A stretch of DNA of 64,000 bases, from NCBI RefSeq assembly GCF_002305875.1, contig NZ_CP022098.1, forward strand, positions 806,001-870,000. The letters run 5' to 3'. The notes under the pieces are model-generated. The model had not been told where the DNA came from. It was given only the letters and a program-made list of their open reading frames with translations, and searched no databases. Origin of the DNA: Cystobacter fuscus (GTDB taxonomy: Bacteria; Myxococcota; Myxococcia; Myxococcales; Myxococcaceae). The first letter of the stretch is position 1. Every line of letters starts with the position of its first letter. Of the stretch, positions 18,100-26,282 are shown one piece after another. The translations under genes and the position numbers were made by a program.

Positions 18100-18159
18100 T
18101 GACTTCTCCTTGCGTCGAGAGGTACAACGTTGCCTTGCCGCCACGACGAACTCGTGAAA

Positions 18160-18201
18160 CGGGCGCACCCGTGCCGTTCCGGCCCGACCGGTGTGCGCCC
18201 G
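18160..18201 (-). terminator. hairpin terminator
   Basis: Arms cgggcgcaccc and ggtgtgcgcccg flank a GC-rich loop; on the minus strand the hairpin is followed by GTTTC. It lies downstream of the gene at 18325 and just upstream of the M4 protease start, separating the two. Confidence 0.5.
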
Positions 18202-18324
18202 GGTGTTTTCAAGGGGGATTCCGGTGCATGTCTCCCTTTCGCCCCGGACCGGGGCGGACGAGCGGAGACAAGAGGGGACCGGCTTACAGCTGCGTCTACA
18301 CGACTTCGACTGCCAGATGCGTCC

Positions 18325-19197
18325 TCAGAGGTGCCGCGTCAGCCGCTTCACCTCGTCCATGCTCGCGCCCGACTCGGACAGTCCCGCGAGGAGGGCCTCG
18401 CGCAGGAGGCTCTTCAACTTCGGGTTGTCGAGCTGGGCGTAGGAGTCCACCGCGAGCTGCCGATCCAACTGGGCCAGCCGGAAGAGCAGATCGAACTTCT
18501 CCCCCACCAGCCCCTTCTTCGCGGTGTCGGACAGCGAGCTGTCCACCGGCTCCATCAACAACGCCACCATGGTATCGCGCGCGCTGGGATCCTTGGGGGC
18601 CAGCGAGTGGAGCATGTCGATCATCGACATGCGCTCGAGCACCGCCTCTGGCTTTCCATGCATGAAGGAGGTGCCCGCGGGCAGCTCGGACAGGGACGTG
18701 GGGTCCGTCAGCTCCTCCTTCAGCGCGGCGAGCTGCGCCGGGCCGCCCTGCGCGAACTCCTCCAGGAACTTCTCCTCGCGGAAGAAGGCATTGAAGCGCC
18801 CGTGGCGGAACTTGTTCGCCGCCTGGCGCACCTCCTCGCGGCGCTGGGCCATCGTCGGCTCCTGCCCCGCTGCCACCTCCGCCGTCGGGGACGGAGCGGC
18901 CGGTGGGAGGACGGTGGTTCCCGGGGAGGAGGCGCTCGCCGCGGAGGTGGCCGGCGAGGCTGGGGTAGAGCGGGCTCCCGCGGCCGTGCCCCTGGCGGCG
19001 TTCGTGGCCCGTGCGCCGGGGGTGGACGGCGTGCCGGACTCTCCGGCGGCCGGAAGCTCTCCGGACGTCGGAGCCGACCGGGTGAAGAGGGCATAGGAGC
19101 CCGCGCCCGCGAGGACGAGGATCGCGAGGCCCGGACCGCCCCAGCGGCTCCAGCGCAAGCGTGGCGTGGCGTTCTGGTTGTCGTGTCGTGCGTTCAC
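18325..19197 (-). CDS. single-pass membrane protein with helical C-terminal domain, unknown
   Basis: A 290-residue protein starting at GTG 19197, which follows AAGGAG at good spacing; longer reading only overlaps the preceding gene. One membrane helix (about residues 20–40, GPGLAILVLAGAGSYALF) is followed by a Pro/Ala/Ser/Thr linker of about 75 residues and an all-helical C-terminal domain of about 160 residues (REEVRQAANKFRHGRFNAFF to DEVKRLTRHL). The layout suggests a periplasmic helical domain tethered to the inner membrane by a flexible stalk. It lies 53 bp after an M1-like peptidase gene and before the M4 peptidase gene. No family is recognised. Confidence 0.75.
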   Translation of the reverse strand: MNARHDNQNATPRLRWSRWGGPGLAILVLAGAGSYALFTRSAPTSGELPAAGESGTPSTPGARATNAARGTAAGARSTPASPATSAASASSPGTTVLPPAAPSPTAEVAAGQEPTMAQRREEVRQAANKFRHGRFNAFFREEKFLEEFAQGGPAQLAALKEELTDPTSLSELPAGTSFMHGKPEAVLERMSMIDMLHSLAPKDPSARDTMVALLMEPVDSSLSDTAKKGLVGEKFDLLFRLAQLDRQLAVDSYAQLDNPKLKSLLREALLAGLSESGASMDEVKRLTRHL

Positions 19198-19250
19198 CTG
19201 GACAACTCCTTCTTCAATGGCTCGAGCGCGGGGAGGGAGTCGCGTGGAAG

Positions 19251-21056
19251 TCAGAAGTGCCAACGGGGCGGCGCGGCCTCTTTGATCGCGCCGAAGAACC
19301 TGCGATTGACCACCCGGTTCTCGGGATCCACCGTCACCTGGATCACGGGCTCGGGGAAGGGCTCCGGGGGGGTGACGAGCGTGGCGCTGGTGGGCGCGAG
19401 CCCGTAGTCGACGAGGATGTCCCGGGTCTGCGTGGCGCCCTGGACCCGCACCTTCACCTTCACCGGGTAGATGCCTCCCTCGTAGGTCTGCTGGGTGACG
19501 GCGAGGGTGAGATGTCCCGTTTCTTCATCCAGCGTCGGTTCCACGTCGAAGTAGGGCCAGTCCGGCTCGTTGCTGCCGTGGATCCACGCGTCGAAATAGG
19601 AGTCCAGCGAGCCCGGTGCCAGGTGGGCGCCCTGCTCCAGGGATTCGTGCAGGTGCTGGGTGGTGCGCGCGCCGGGCACCGCGAGGAAGTGCTGGATGCC
19701 GCGCAGGACGTCCTCCTGGCCCCCGGGCAGCAGCTCCTCGAGTTGCAGGAAGAGGAGCATCGGCCCGGTGCCATACACGTCCGCGGCGAACGTCAGGAAG
19801 GGGGCGGGACGGTCCTCCGGCCGCGGATAGAACATGGCCGAGCGGGCCATCCGGTCCCAGTAGGCGCGCGTCTTGGCGGCGTCCTGGGGCCAGTGCCGCG
19901 CCTCATAGACATAGGCCAGGTACTCGGCGATGGCCTCCTTCCAGGCGAAGTCATAGGCCTCCGCCATGGTCGTGCGGTTGCCCGCCCACTGGTGGGCGAT
20001 CTCGTGCATCAGCGTGTGCCGGGTCTGGTCGGCGTACTCGCTGCGCAGCACGGGCAGCTCCTCGGACAGGATGATGTTGCCCGGGTGCTCCATTCCGAGG
20101 AACTCCGTGGGGGCTCCCGCGACACGCAGGGTGTCTCCGTACGGCAGCGGGCCCAGCAGTCCGGTGATCCACTCCAGGTAGTCCGCGAAGACGGCCGACT
20201 GGAGCGCGGGGGCCAGCAAGCCCCCGGGCCCCTCGAAGAACTCGAGCCGGTAGGGGCCGGCTTCCGCGAACGTCGTACGCACCCAGGAGGGATTGGAGGC
20301 GATGGCGAAGGAGGAATAGGTGGGGGCCTGCTGCAGGTAGCTCCCGCAGCGCGTCTGGGTGTCACTGACGTTCAGCCGCGTGCCCGGGCACAGGACGACG
20401 TCGGCGGCGTCGTGCTCCACCTCGTAGCTGAAGGTCGCGAGCTGGCCGGGGGCGTCGTCACACAGCCCCAGCCGGTCACACTGCTCGACCCAGCTCATGA
20501 GGTACGAAGCGAGCTGGCCCTTGCGGTCCCTCCGCTGGGAGAAGCCCACCTGCGTATAGTCATACGTCGCCACCGGGACGCTGATGTCCGCCTCGATGAC
20601 GAGCGGTTGATTCGGGAGCGAGGGGCCGCAGATGCGCCAGGCGCCGGTGAGCTCCTCGACGCGGGTGGCGGCGGCCCCATTCCACTTCACCTGGGTGATG
20701 CCTGGCGGACCCTTCAGGACGGTGCAGTCACCGCCCGTGGCGGGCACCTTCAAGTACAGGCGCGAGTGGGCCGGGTGCGGCGTGTTGCCCGTGGGCCGCA
20801 GGTCGAAGCCATAGTGGTAATGGAGCACCCGCGCGGCGAAGTCGACGGAGGAGGGCGGCGGGGGCTCGGTGCTCCCCGGCTCCGTGGGCGGGGGCTCGCC
20901 GGGCGGCTCGGGAGGGGTCGTCTGGGGCTGCTCGTTCCCATGCTGAATCGTCCCGGGCTCGGTGACGGACGGGGCGGGCTCCTCGCAGCCACCCAGGAAC
21001 CCCGTGGTCCCCAACACCAAACCCACCAGACAGACAGATGCCTTTCCCTGACGCAT
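19251..21056 (-). CDS. M1-like metallopeptidase lipoprotein (copy 2)
   Basis: A 601-residue paralogue of the gene at 12822–14582. Signal peptide ending GFLGGC (lipobox), a Pro/Glu/Thr-rich linker, then the same beta-rich N-terminal region (YDYTQVGFSQRRDRKG against YDYSQVGFSRRQDFSG in copy 1). The catalytic motifs are GMEHPGNIIL, HEIAHQWAGN near residue 351 and KEAIAEYL 18 residues on, so the zinc site is complete. The C-terminal beta domain ends VNRRFFGAIKEAAPPRW, close to VNSKLMGLVAEPEPIRW in copy 1. ATG 21056 is used because the lipoprotein signal begins there. Two family members within 5 kb bracket the Hint and M4 genes. Confidence 0.88.
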   Translation of the reverse strand: MRQGKASVCLVGLVLGTTGFLGGCEEPAPSVTEPGTIQHGNEQPQTTPPEPPGEPPPTEPGSTEPPPPSSVDFAARVLHYHYGFDLRPTGNTPHPAHSRLYLKVPATGGDCTVLKGPPGITQVKWNGAAATRVEELTGAWRICGPSLPNQPLVIEADISVPVATYDYTQVGFSQRRDRKGQLASYLMSWVEQCDRLGLCDDAPGQLATFSYEVEHDAADVVLCPGTRLNVSDTQTRCGSYLQQAPTYSSFAIASNPSWVRTTFAEAGPYRLEFFEGPGGLLAPALQSAVFADYLEWITGLLGPLPYGDTLRVAGAPTEFLGMEHPGNIILSEELPVLRSEYADQTRHTLMHEIAHQWAGNRTTMAEAYDFAWKEAIAEYLAYVYEARHWPQDAAKTRAYWDRMARSAMFYPRPEDRPAPFLTFAADVYGTGPMLLFLQLEELLPGGQEDVLRGIQHFLAVPGARTTQHLHESLEQGAHLAPGSLDSYFDAWIHGSNEPDWPYFDVEPTLDEETGHLTLAVTQQTYEGGIYPVKVKVRVQGATQTRDILVDYGLAPTSATLVTPPEPFPEPVIQVTVDPENRVVNRRFFGAIKEAAPPRWHF

Positions 21057-21529
21057 GGCCTCGCTGCACCCTCGCGCGAATCGCATCGATGGTGCCCTTC
21101 AAGAAAGACAAAACGCAGTGGCGAGCCCACCCGGTGGGCCCTCCAAGAGACGATGCTCTCACCCGCTGTTCAGGACCTGGTCATGAAAGGTTACCGCCAC
21201 CGCCAGCTCCCCCCCTCATGAGCCATGTCCTACCCGGGTTGAAAACTTGAAAGCCGGGTTAAATGTGTTCTCTCTTCTACACCATTAGAATTGTAAATCA
21301 AGACTCTCCGGGCTTTTTTCTTACTTTCCAGTGGAGTTGAATTCCCAGCCCTGCTTCCCGGGCGGCGGGCTGTGGACTGGGAAGCAACACTTCGCGCGCG
21401 AGCAGGCGTCAGCTGGATGAGAGGGCTTTCGCCACGGAAGGACTCACGCGGCGGCGCAGCCTCGTGCTCGAGGCCGCCGCGCCCCCTCCCAGCATGGACG
21501 GGGCGCGGCGAGCCGGGTGAAGCGGGGAC
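21057..21529. other. intergenic stretch, 473 bp
   Basis: Contains the upstream region of the M1-like gene and the downstream region of the next gene. The interval 21235–21345 is markedly AT-rich for this genome (aaaacttgaaagccgggttaa; attgtaaatcaagactc) and probably holds the promoter of the M1-like gene. No gene, RNA or repeat was recognised. Confidence 0.4.
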
Positions 21530-22690
21530 TCAGCTGCAGATGCCCAGCGGCTGGGAGCCGCCGAGGTCGAGCAGCGACCAGTTGCGCGTGATGCCCGACC
21601 AGCTCGCGATCGTCACCCACCAGGTCTTCTTGATGAAGAGGATCTTCAGCTTGGCGAACAGCTTCAGGGTGCCCGAGAGCGTGTTCAGCTCGAGGTTCGA
21701 CTTGAGCTTCCAGTCCAGCGTGCAGATGGGCCAGAACACCTCACCCGAGGAGGGCAGGCTGGCGTTGATGAGGGACAGGGCGCCCTCGAGGCCGAACGCG
21801 AGGATGACGACATCCACGGCGGCGGAGGCGTTGACGTTGGCCCAGCCGCCCGGAATCGCGCTGAGCTTGGCGACCGTCGGACCGATCTGGCCGAGCACGG
21901 TGAGCTTGACGCCGCCGGCGAGCGAGGCCTTCACCGAGATGGGCACGGGGCCCACCATGAAGCGCTTGGTCGCGGAGAAGAAGGTGCGGCTCCAGTTGAT
22001 GGGCGTCGGCGAGTAGGTGGCGTAGAGGCTGGTGGACCAGATCTGCTGGCCCAGCGCATACAGCGCCGCGGTACCGCTGTTGTCGCCGCCCTGCTGCCCG
22101 GAGATGTTGGCCCGGCCCAGCACGAGCTCCTTCTCGTACGAGAACGCGGTACCGAAGACCTTGCCCTCGGCCACCGCGTCGATCTTCTTGTCCCGGTTCG
22201 TCGTCGCCGTATCGGCGGTGACCGTCGCGTTCAGCGCATAGCCCGCGCCGAACACGCTGTTGCCGAACCGCTCGATGCGCGTGTAGGTCTTGTTGAACGT
22301 CTGGTTGGGATTGGTCCAGGGCAGGAACTCCAGCGGCCCCGGCACCATGTGCTGGTTGGCCTCGGGGATCAGCCCCTGCTCGACGGTCACCTCGTACGAG
22401 TAGTCGCTCGGGTCATAGCTGAGCGTGCCTCCCGTACGGTTGCGCTCGTCCACGGCGATCGCGTTCTGCTGACCGGGCGAGTACGTCGCGTTGACGTCGA
22501 ACCCGACCACCGTGGACTCCCACGGGTAGGCGGGGTTGTCGTTCATGATGTAGCCCGGCGCCAGCGTCGTGGCCGGGTACTTCTGCGGCTGGATGGTATA
22601 GGTGGTGGGGTCCGTGAAGCTCTGGGCGGCGGCGATACCGGGAGCAGCAACGGCGACCAACGCGAGGGTGCGCAGCTTTTTCATGCTCAT
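21530..22690 (-). CDS. secreted beta-rich protein, unknown
   Basis: A 386-residue secreted protein. ATG 22690 is chosen because AAGGA lies 6 bases upstream; ATG codons 6 bp up- and downstream are alternatives. Signal peptide MSMKKLRTLALVAVAAPGIAAAQ. The mature protein is rich in Thr, Asn, Tyr and Trp with alternating hydrophobic strands (YALNATVTADTATTNRDKKIDAVAEG, then VPISVKASLAGGVKLTVLGQIGP) and only two cysteines (WPICTLDW and the penultimate residue). The alternating strands of the second half could form a beta-barrel or beta-sandwich. No family is recognised. It follows the vitellogenin-like gene at a distance of about 200 bp. Confidence 0.7.
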   Translation of the reverse strand: MSMKKLRTLALVAVAAPGIAAAQSFTDPTTYTIQPQKYPATTLAPGYIMNDNPAYPWESTVVGFDVNATYSPGQQNAIAVDERNRTGGTLSYDPSDYSYEVTVEQGLIPEANQHMVPGPLEFLPWTNPNQTFNKTYTRIERFGNSVFGAGYALNATVTADTATTNRDKKIDAVAEGKVFGTAFSYEKELVLGRANISGQQGGDNSGTAALYALGQQIWSTSLYATYSPTPINWSRTFFSATKRFMVGPVPISVKASLAGGVKLTVLGQIGPTVAKLSAIPGGWANVNASAAVDVVILAFGLEGALSLINASLPSSGEVFWPICTLDWKLKSNLELNTLSGTLKLFAKLKILFIKKTWWVTIASWSGITRNWSLLDLGGSQPLGICS

Positions 22691-22825
22691 GGGCATCCTT
22701 CAATGTGTGGGTGGAGAGGACTACGCCTTCGAGTGAAAGCCGCCCGCCTATTACTTCATTTATTAGAAAATAACAATTACCTGAATAGACAATTTTTTCC
22801 AGACCCCTGGAGATTCCCCGCATCG

Positions 22826-22866
22826 GAGTCCAGGCCCGGAAGTCCAGGCCCGGAAGTCCGGGCCGG
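22826..22866. repeat. three tandem 14-bp units
   Basis: Units gagtccaggcccg, gaagtccaggcccg and gaagtccgggccgg are directly repeated just beyond the stop of the gene at 22888. They may form part of its transcript end; no hairpin with T-tract is evident. Confidence 0.6.
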
Positions 22867-22887
22867 GGGTGCTCCGCGCCATGGGGG

Positions 22888-24876
22888 TCAGTGGGAGGGG
22901 GAGTCTGATGGGAGGGGTGAGGGGGCCGTGGAGGGATTGAGGAAGACCGAGGCCATCCGCCGGAGTTCGGGATGGGGATCGTTCTGGCTGGCCCATTGCA
23001 ACAACAGCAGGGCTTCCGGCGCGGCGCCCCGCACGGTGCCCAGCAGATTGATGATGTCGGAGCGGACTCCGTCCGAGACATCCTTCTGGAGGGCCTGCCT
23101 CAGCGCGAGCAGCAGCGTGCCGAGGGGACGGAAACCACAGGCGAAGACGGCGCCGCGGCGCACCTGGGTGGCGGGATCCGCGAGGAGCCGCTCGGACAGG
23201 AGCTGGTCGGCCTCGGGCCCGGGGATGTTGCGCAGTGCTTCCATGGCGGCCACGCGGACCTGGATGGCATTGGAGCGGAGCGCCTCCCGGATCGTGTCCA
23301 GGGCTTCGGGGGCCCGGGTGTTGCCGATGGCCCGCAGGGCCAGGGCCTGTTGTTCCGGGGTGGTGGCCGAGCGGTAGTTGTTCTTCATCTCCTGGACGAG
23401 CGCCTCCGCGCCGCGCGCGTCGTCATCCGTCATCTGGTACGCCGCGTTGCCAAACGCCAGGGACGCGGTGTCCCGCAGCATCGTGTCCTGGTTGCGCGTC
23501 AGCTGGCGCAAGGCATCCACCCCCTCGCGGTTGGGCTCGCCCGCCATGCCCAGGGCGGACACCGCGTCCATCCGGACATCATGGGCGAGGGACTGATCTC
23601 CACTCGCGGTCGCCAGGGAATGGATGGCCTCCGGGGTGCTGGCCGCCGAGAGGGCACCCAGCATGGGACTGGCGGCGAGCTGGGGCATTCCCGAGCGCAG
23701 GATGTCGGGAACCTTCAATGCCTCGCCGGGCTGGAGCATGAAGAGGGCCCGGAGCTGCTCCATCACCTGGGTGCGCGCGTCGTCCCGCGCCTTCTCGTCG
23801 GTGGGCAGCGAGCGCAGGGCCTGGATGAGTTCATCGAAGGTTCGGTTGCCGAGGATCTGCCGGTAGTGCTCCAGGGGATCCTGCGCGCGGCCCTGGAAGG
23901 TGGCCATGGTGGCGGTGCTCAACAGGCCCTGGCGGGCCTCGAGCGAGCCCTTCAGCGTCGCGTCCATCCGGCGCTCCAGCAGTCGCAGGCTCAGCTCGAG
24001 ATCGTTGAACACCCGGGGCATGCCCTCGCCCGTGTCCACCTCCAGGTGCTCCTTGTCCTGGAGGGATTGGGTCCAGACATCCTCGCCCAGCTCGAACACC
24101 GCGCTCGTATATGTGGTGGTGTGGACGTCCGAGCCGATGGGCTGGAGTCCCTGGGGCGTGGTCAGGTGCGTGTACACCTGCTTCTTCTTCTCGACGCGGT
24201 TGTTCGTCTGACGCACGTACACCGCCACGTACTGGCCCGTGGTGTCGAGCTCGTCGTTGCGCCAGGCCTGGGTGAGCTGTCCCCGCACCACGAACTGCGA
24301 GGAGGCCACGAGCGTGCGGAGGATGCCGCGCGTCAGGTCATCCACCGGCTCCTCGAAGTGGGTGAGCTCCACCGTCCCCGACTTGTCGAGCGTCAGGAAG
24401 AAGGGCAGCTCCAGCGCGGCGGTCATCGTGCGCCGCACATCGGGGGGAAGCGCGTCGTTGCCCTCGACGCTCAGCTGGAACGTGGACGTCTGGAGATTCA
24501 CCCGGACGTGGACGCGCTCGGCCTCCACCGCGACGACCCCCACGCTCCACTCTCCCTGGATCGTCAGGTGCATTCCGGGAAGGGTGGGCGCGCCCGCCGG
24601 CTGCTTGCTGTTGCCGAAGGACACCTTCTGTTCCGTGCTCAGCGCGTAGCGGTAGAGCATTCCGGGGGTCCACACACGCAGTCCATCTGCCTTCGGCGCG
24701 GCGAGGCCCGCGACGACGGTGGGCTGGGCGGGCAATGCGGCGGACGCGGTGGCCTTTTCCACCCGCGGCGCTGGCGCGTCACTCTCGGGCTGCCGCCACC
24801 AGACCACCCCCACCCCCATCAGGATGAGGATGACGGCGACCGACGACACCAGAGCACGTCGATGCTTCCACTGCAT
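22888..24876 (-). CDS. membrane-anchored protein with vitellogenin-like beta region and HEAT-like helical region
   Basis: A 662-residue protein. Residues 8–25 form one membrane helix (ALVSSVAVILILMGVGVVWW). Residues about 70–260 are beta-rich: PGMLYRYALSTEQKVSF, then LELPFFLTLDKSGTVELTHF and DDLTRGILRTLVASSQF. This pattern (short strand, charged turn, then a 'N-x-xRGI' helix) resembles the N-terminal beta-barrel of vitellogenin/apolipoprotein-B type lipid transfer proteins. Residues about 330–640 are paired helices with HEAT character (VRMDAVSALGMAG, ALRAIGNTRAPEALDTIREAL, VRVAAMEALRNIPG), the counterpart of the animal alpha-helical domain. It probably faces the periplasm. Lipid binding is inference from architecture. 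Confidence 0.75.
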   Translation of the reverse strand: MQWKHRRALVSSVAVILILMGVGVVWWRQPESDAPAPRVEKATASAALPAQPTVVAGLAAPKADGLRVWTPGMLYRYALSTEQKVSFGNSKQPAGAPTLPGMHLTIQGEWSVGVVAVEAERVHVRVNLQTSTFQLSVEGNDALPPDVRRTMTAALELPFFLTLDKSGTVELTHFEEPVDDLTRGILRTLVASSQFVVRGQLTQAWRNDELDTTGQYVAVYVRQTNNRVEKKKQVYTHLTTPQGLQPIGSDVHTTTYTSAVFELGEDVWTQSLQDKEHLEVDTGEGMPRVFNDLELSLRLLERRMDATLKGSLEARQGLLSTATMATFQGRAQDPLEHYRQILGNRTFDELIQALRSLPTDEKARDDARTQVMEQLRALFMLQPGEALKVPDILRSGMPQLAASPMLGALSAASTPEAIHSLATASGDQSLAHDVRMDAVSALGMAGEPNREGVDALRQLTRNQDTMLRDTASLAFGNAAYQMTDDDARGAEALVQEMKNNYRSATTPEQQALALRAIGNTRAPEALDTIREALRSNAIQVRVAAMEALRNIPGPEADQLLSERLLADPATQVRRGAVFACGFRPLGTLLLALRQALQKDVSDGVRSDIINLLGTVRGAAPEALLLLQWASQNDPHPELRRMASVFLNPSTAPSPLPSDSPSH

Positions 24877-25091
24877 GGAACCCCCAGGATATCTGCGGAG
24901 TGCTGTTTAGCACGGATACCTGGAGTATTACTGTTCCTTTTCGTTTTCATTGCACTGGTCGGCTCCGCGAGGCAGCGCGGCCAGGGCTCGCGGGAGTGTT
25001 CGCCCGTCAGGGTATGTCACGGAAGGATGGTGATATTGGAATCCTGCCGTGACACTTGAACCCAGGTGCCCTTGGCTTCAGGAGAGGCGAA

Positions 25092-25589
25092 TCAGGCACT
25101 TGCCTTCGTGTCACCCTCGTGCGTGCCCTTGACGAGGATGCGCTTGGGCTGCACCTCTGGCTTCTTGGGCACCACCACGTTCAGCACGCCGTCCTTGAGT
25201 TCGGCCTGGACGTGTTCCGCATCGATGCCCTCCGGCAGGGAGAAGGAGCGTGAGAAGGAGCCGAAGCCGCGCTCATGGACGTAATGCGTTTCACCCTCGT
25301 CCCTCTTCTCCTCGTTGCGCTGGCCGGAGAGGGTCAGCCGGTTGCCGGTGAGGGAGATGTTGAGGTCCTCCTGCTTGACCCCGGGGAGGTCCGCCTTGAA
25401 GACATACGAGTCCTTCGTCTCCTTCACTTCGAAGGAGGGGAGGAAGCCCGTCACGGCTCCACCGGCCACGCCACGGGGCAGCTCACGGAAGGGATCCCAC
25501 TGCAGCAAGTCCCTCATCACCTCGAAGGGATCCACACCACGGTTCTGGACGAGACCCCGGTCACTGTTGTTCCTGCGAATGAGCGACAT
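25092..25589 (-). CDS. small heat-shock protein (Hsp20/alpha-crystallin family)
   Basis: A 165-residue chaperone of the Hsp20 family. N-terminal DPFEVMRDLLQWDPFREL is followed by the alpha-crystallin domain from about residue 52 (FEVKETKDSYVFKADLPGV, then LTLSGQRNEEK, FGSFSRSFSLPEGID, ELKDGVLNVVVPK) and the C-terminal anchoring motif KRILVKG. It resembles SP21/HspA of Stigmatella, a stress and fruiting-body protein. ATG 25589 is preferred to an in-frame TTG 6 bp upstream because AGGAGG is 9 bases before the ATG but only 3 before the TTG. Binds unfolded proteins in the cytoplasm without ATP. Confidence 0.93.
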   Translation of the reverse strand: MSLIRRNNSDRGLVQNRGVDPFEVMRDLLQWDPFRELPRGVAGGAVTGFLPSFEVKETKDSYVFKADLPGVKQEDLNISLTGNRLTLSGQRNEEKRDEGETHYVHERGFGSFSRSFSLPEGIDAEHVQAELKDGVLNVVVPKKPEVQPKRILVKGTHEGDTKASA

Positions 25590-25691
25590 ATCCAAGTACC
25601 TCCTGGATTGAATACGGTTGATTGTTGATGGAGGAGGGAGTCCGAGAAGGTCTTCCCGGCCGCCCTCGCGGAAGAACTCTCTCTTGCACCT

Positions 25692-25718
25692 AATCTAACC
25701 AGCTCGCGGTGTTGTCCA
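25692..25718 (-). promoter_or_regulatory. weak candidate promoter for the Hsp20 gene
   Basis: On the minus strand TGGACA and TAGATT are separated by 15 bases, roughly 100 bp before the Hsp20 start. Spacing is short for sigma70, so this is only a candidate. No CIRCE inverted repeat was seen. Confidence 0.25.
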
Positions 25719-25747
25719 GTCTCCCCGTCGAGCCAATCTTTCTCACT

Positions 25748-25843
25748 TCAGGCAACGGCCGTGCGGTGCATGAGGACAATCCCCTGCGGACCGACGGCCA
25801 TTCTCGGCTGGGACAAACGACGGCAGCTCGGGCAGTAGCCCAT
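25748..25843 (-). CDS. 31-residue CxxC mini-protein (candidate)
   Basis: A short frame beginning MGYCPSCRRLSQPRMAVGP and ending with a TGA at 25748. The ATG is preceded by GTAGGAGGTACCC, a near-ideal ribosome binding site for this genome. The CPSC pair could bind zinc or form a redox site. It lies between the Hsp20 gene and a SUKH fragment, on the same strand as the Hsp20 gene and upstream of it. Reality rests on the ribosome binding site and the CxxC alone. Confidence 0.4.
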   Translation of the reverse strand: MGYCPSCRRLSQPRMAVGPQGIVLMHRTAVA

Positions 25844-26052
25844 GGGTACCTCCTACGCCATCAGCAGTAACGCAGCGCCGAGGTCTGGCAACTGTCCACG
25901 TGCTGACAGGAGCAGGTGTTCCGGGCGGGGTGGTACCGAGTGGAGGAGGGCTGTCTGTCCGTAGGGCGTCCGTACAGGCGAGCGGCGCTCCATCGCCTTA
26001 CCAGGTATCCTGTCAGTTCGAGCACGGCCCTGACCCGCGCGGATTGAAGCCC

Positions 26053-26282
26053 ATGTCTCTTCAGTCCCTTCTCGAAGAGATCTCGCGCCACCACTTCCCG
26101 AATCCTCCCGCTACTCCTGAAGAGATCGAGGAGTTCGAGCGGAGGGTGGGTTGGAGGTTGGATTCCGCTCTTCGCACTTTCTATCTGCATTGCAACGGGG
26201 GGACTTTGTATGGCTGGCATGAGGCGTGGCCCAACCCGAAGCATTGCAAGCAGATCGCCCGCTCCTTCGAGGACAGGCGGGT
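26053..26282 (+). pseudogene. truncated SUKH (SMI1/KNR4) immunity-type gene
   Basis: The frame starts MSLQSLLEEISRHHF and contains PATPEEIEEFERRVGWRLDSALRTFYLHCNGG. This is the conserved N-terminal helix plus 'P.. ..F....NGG' motif of SUKH-superfamily immunity proteins, usually 130–180 residues. After GGTLYGWHEAW similarity is lost; the frame then runs into the StyA-like gene as its shadow. Only the first 60–75 residues remain, so the gene is a remnant of a polymorphic-toxin immunity gene. Confidence 0.6.

Noticed and set aside
22826-22866. CRISPR-like repeat
   Set aside because: Three directly adjacent 14-bp units with no spacers; ordinary tandem repeat.
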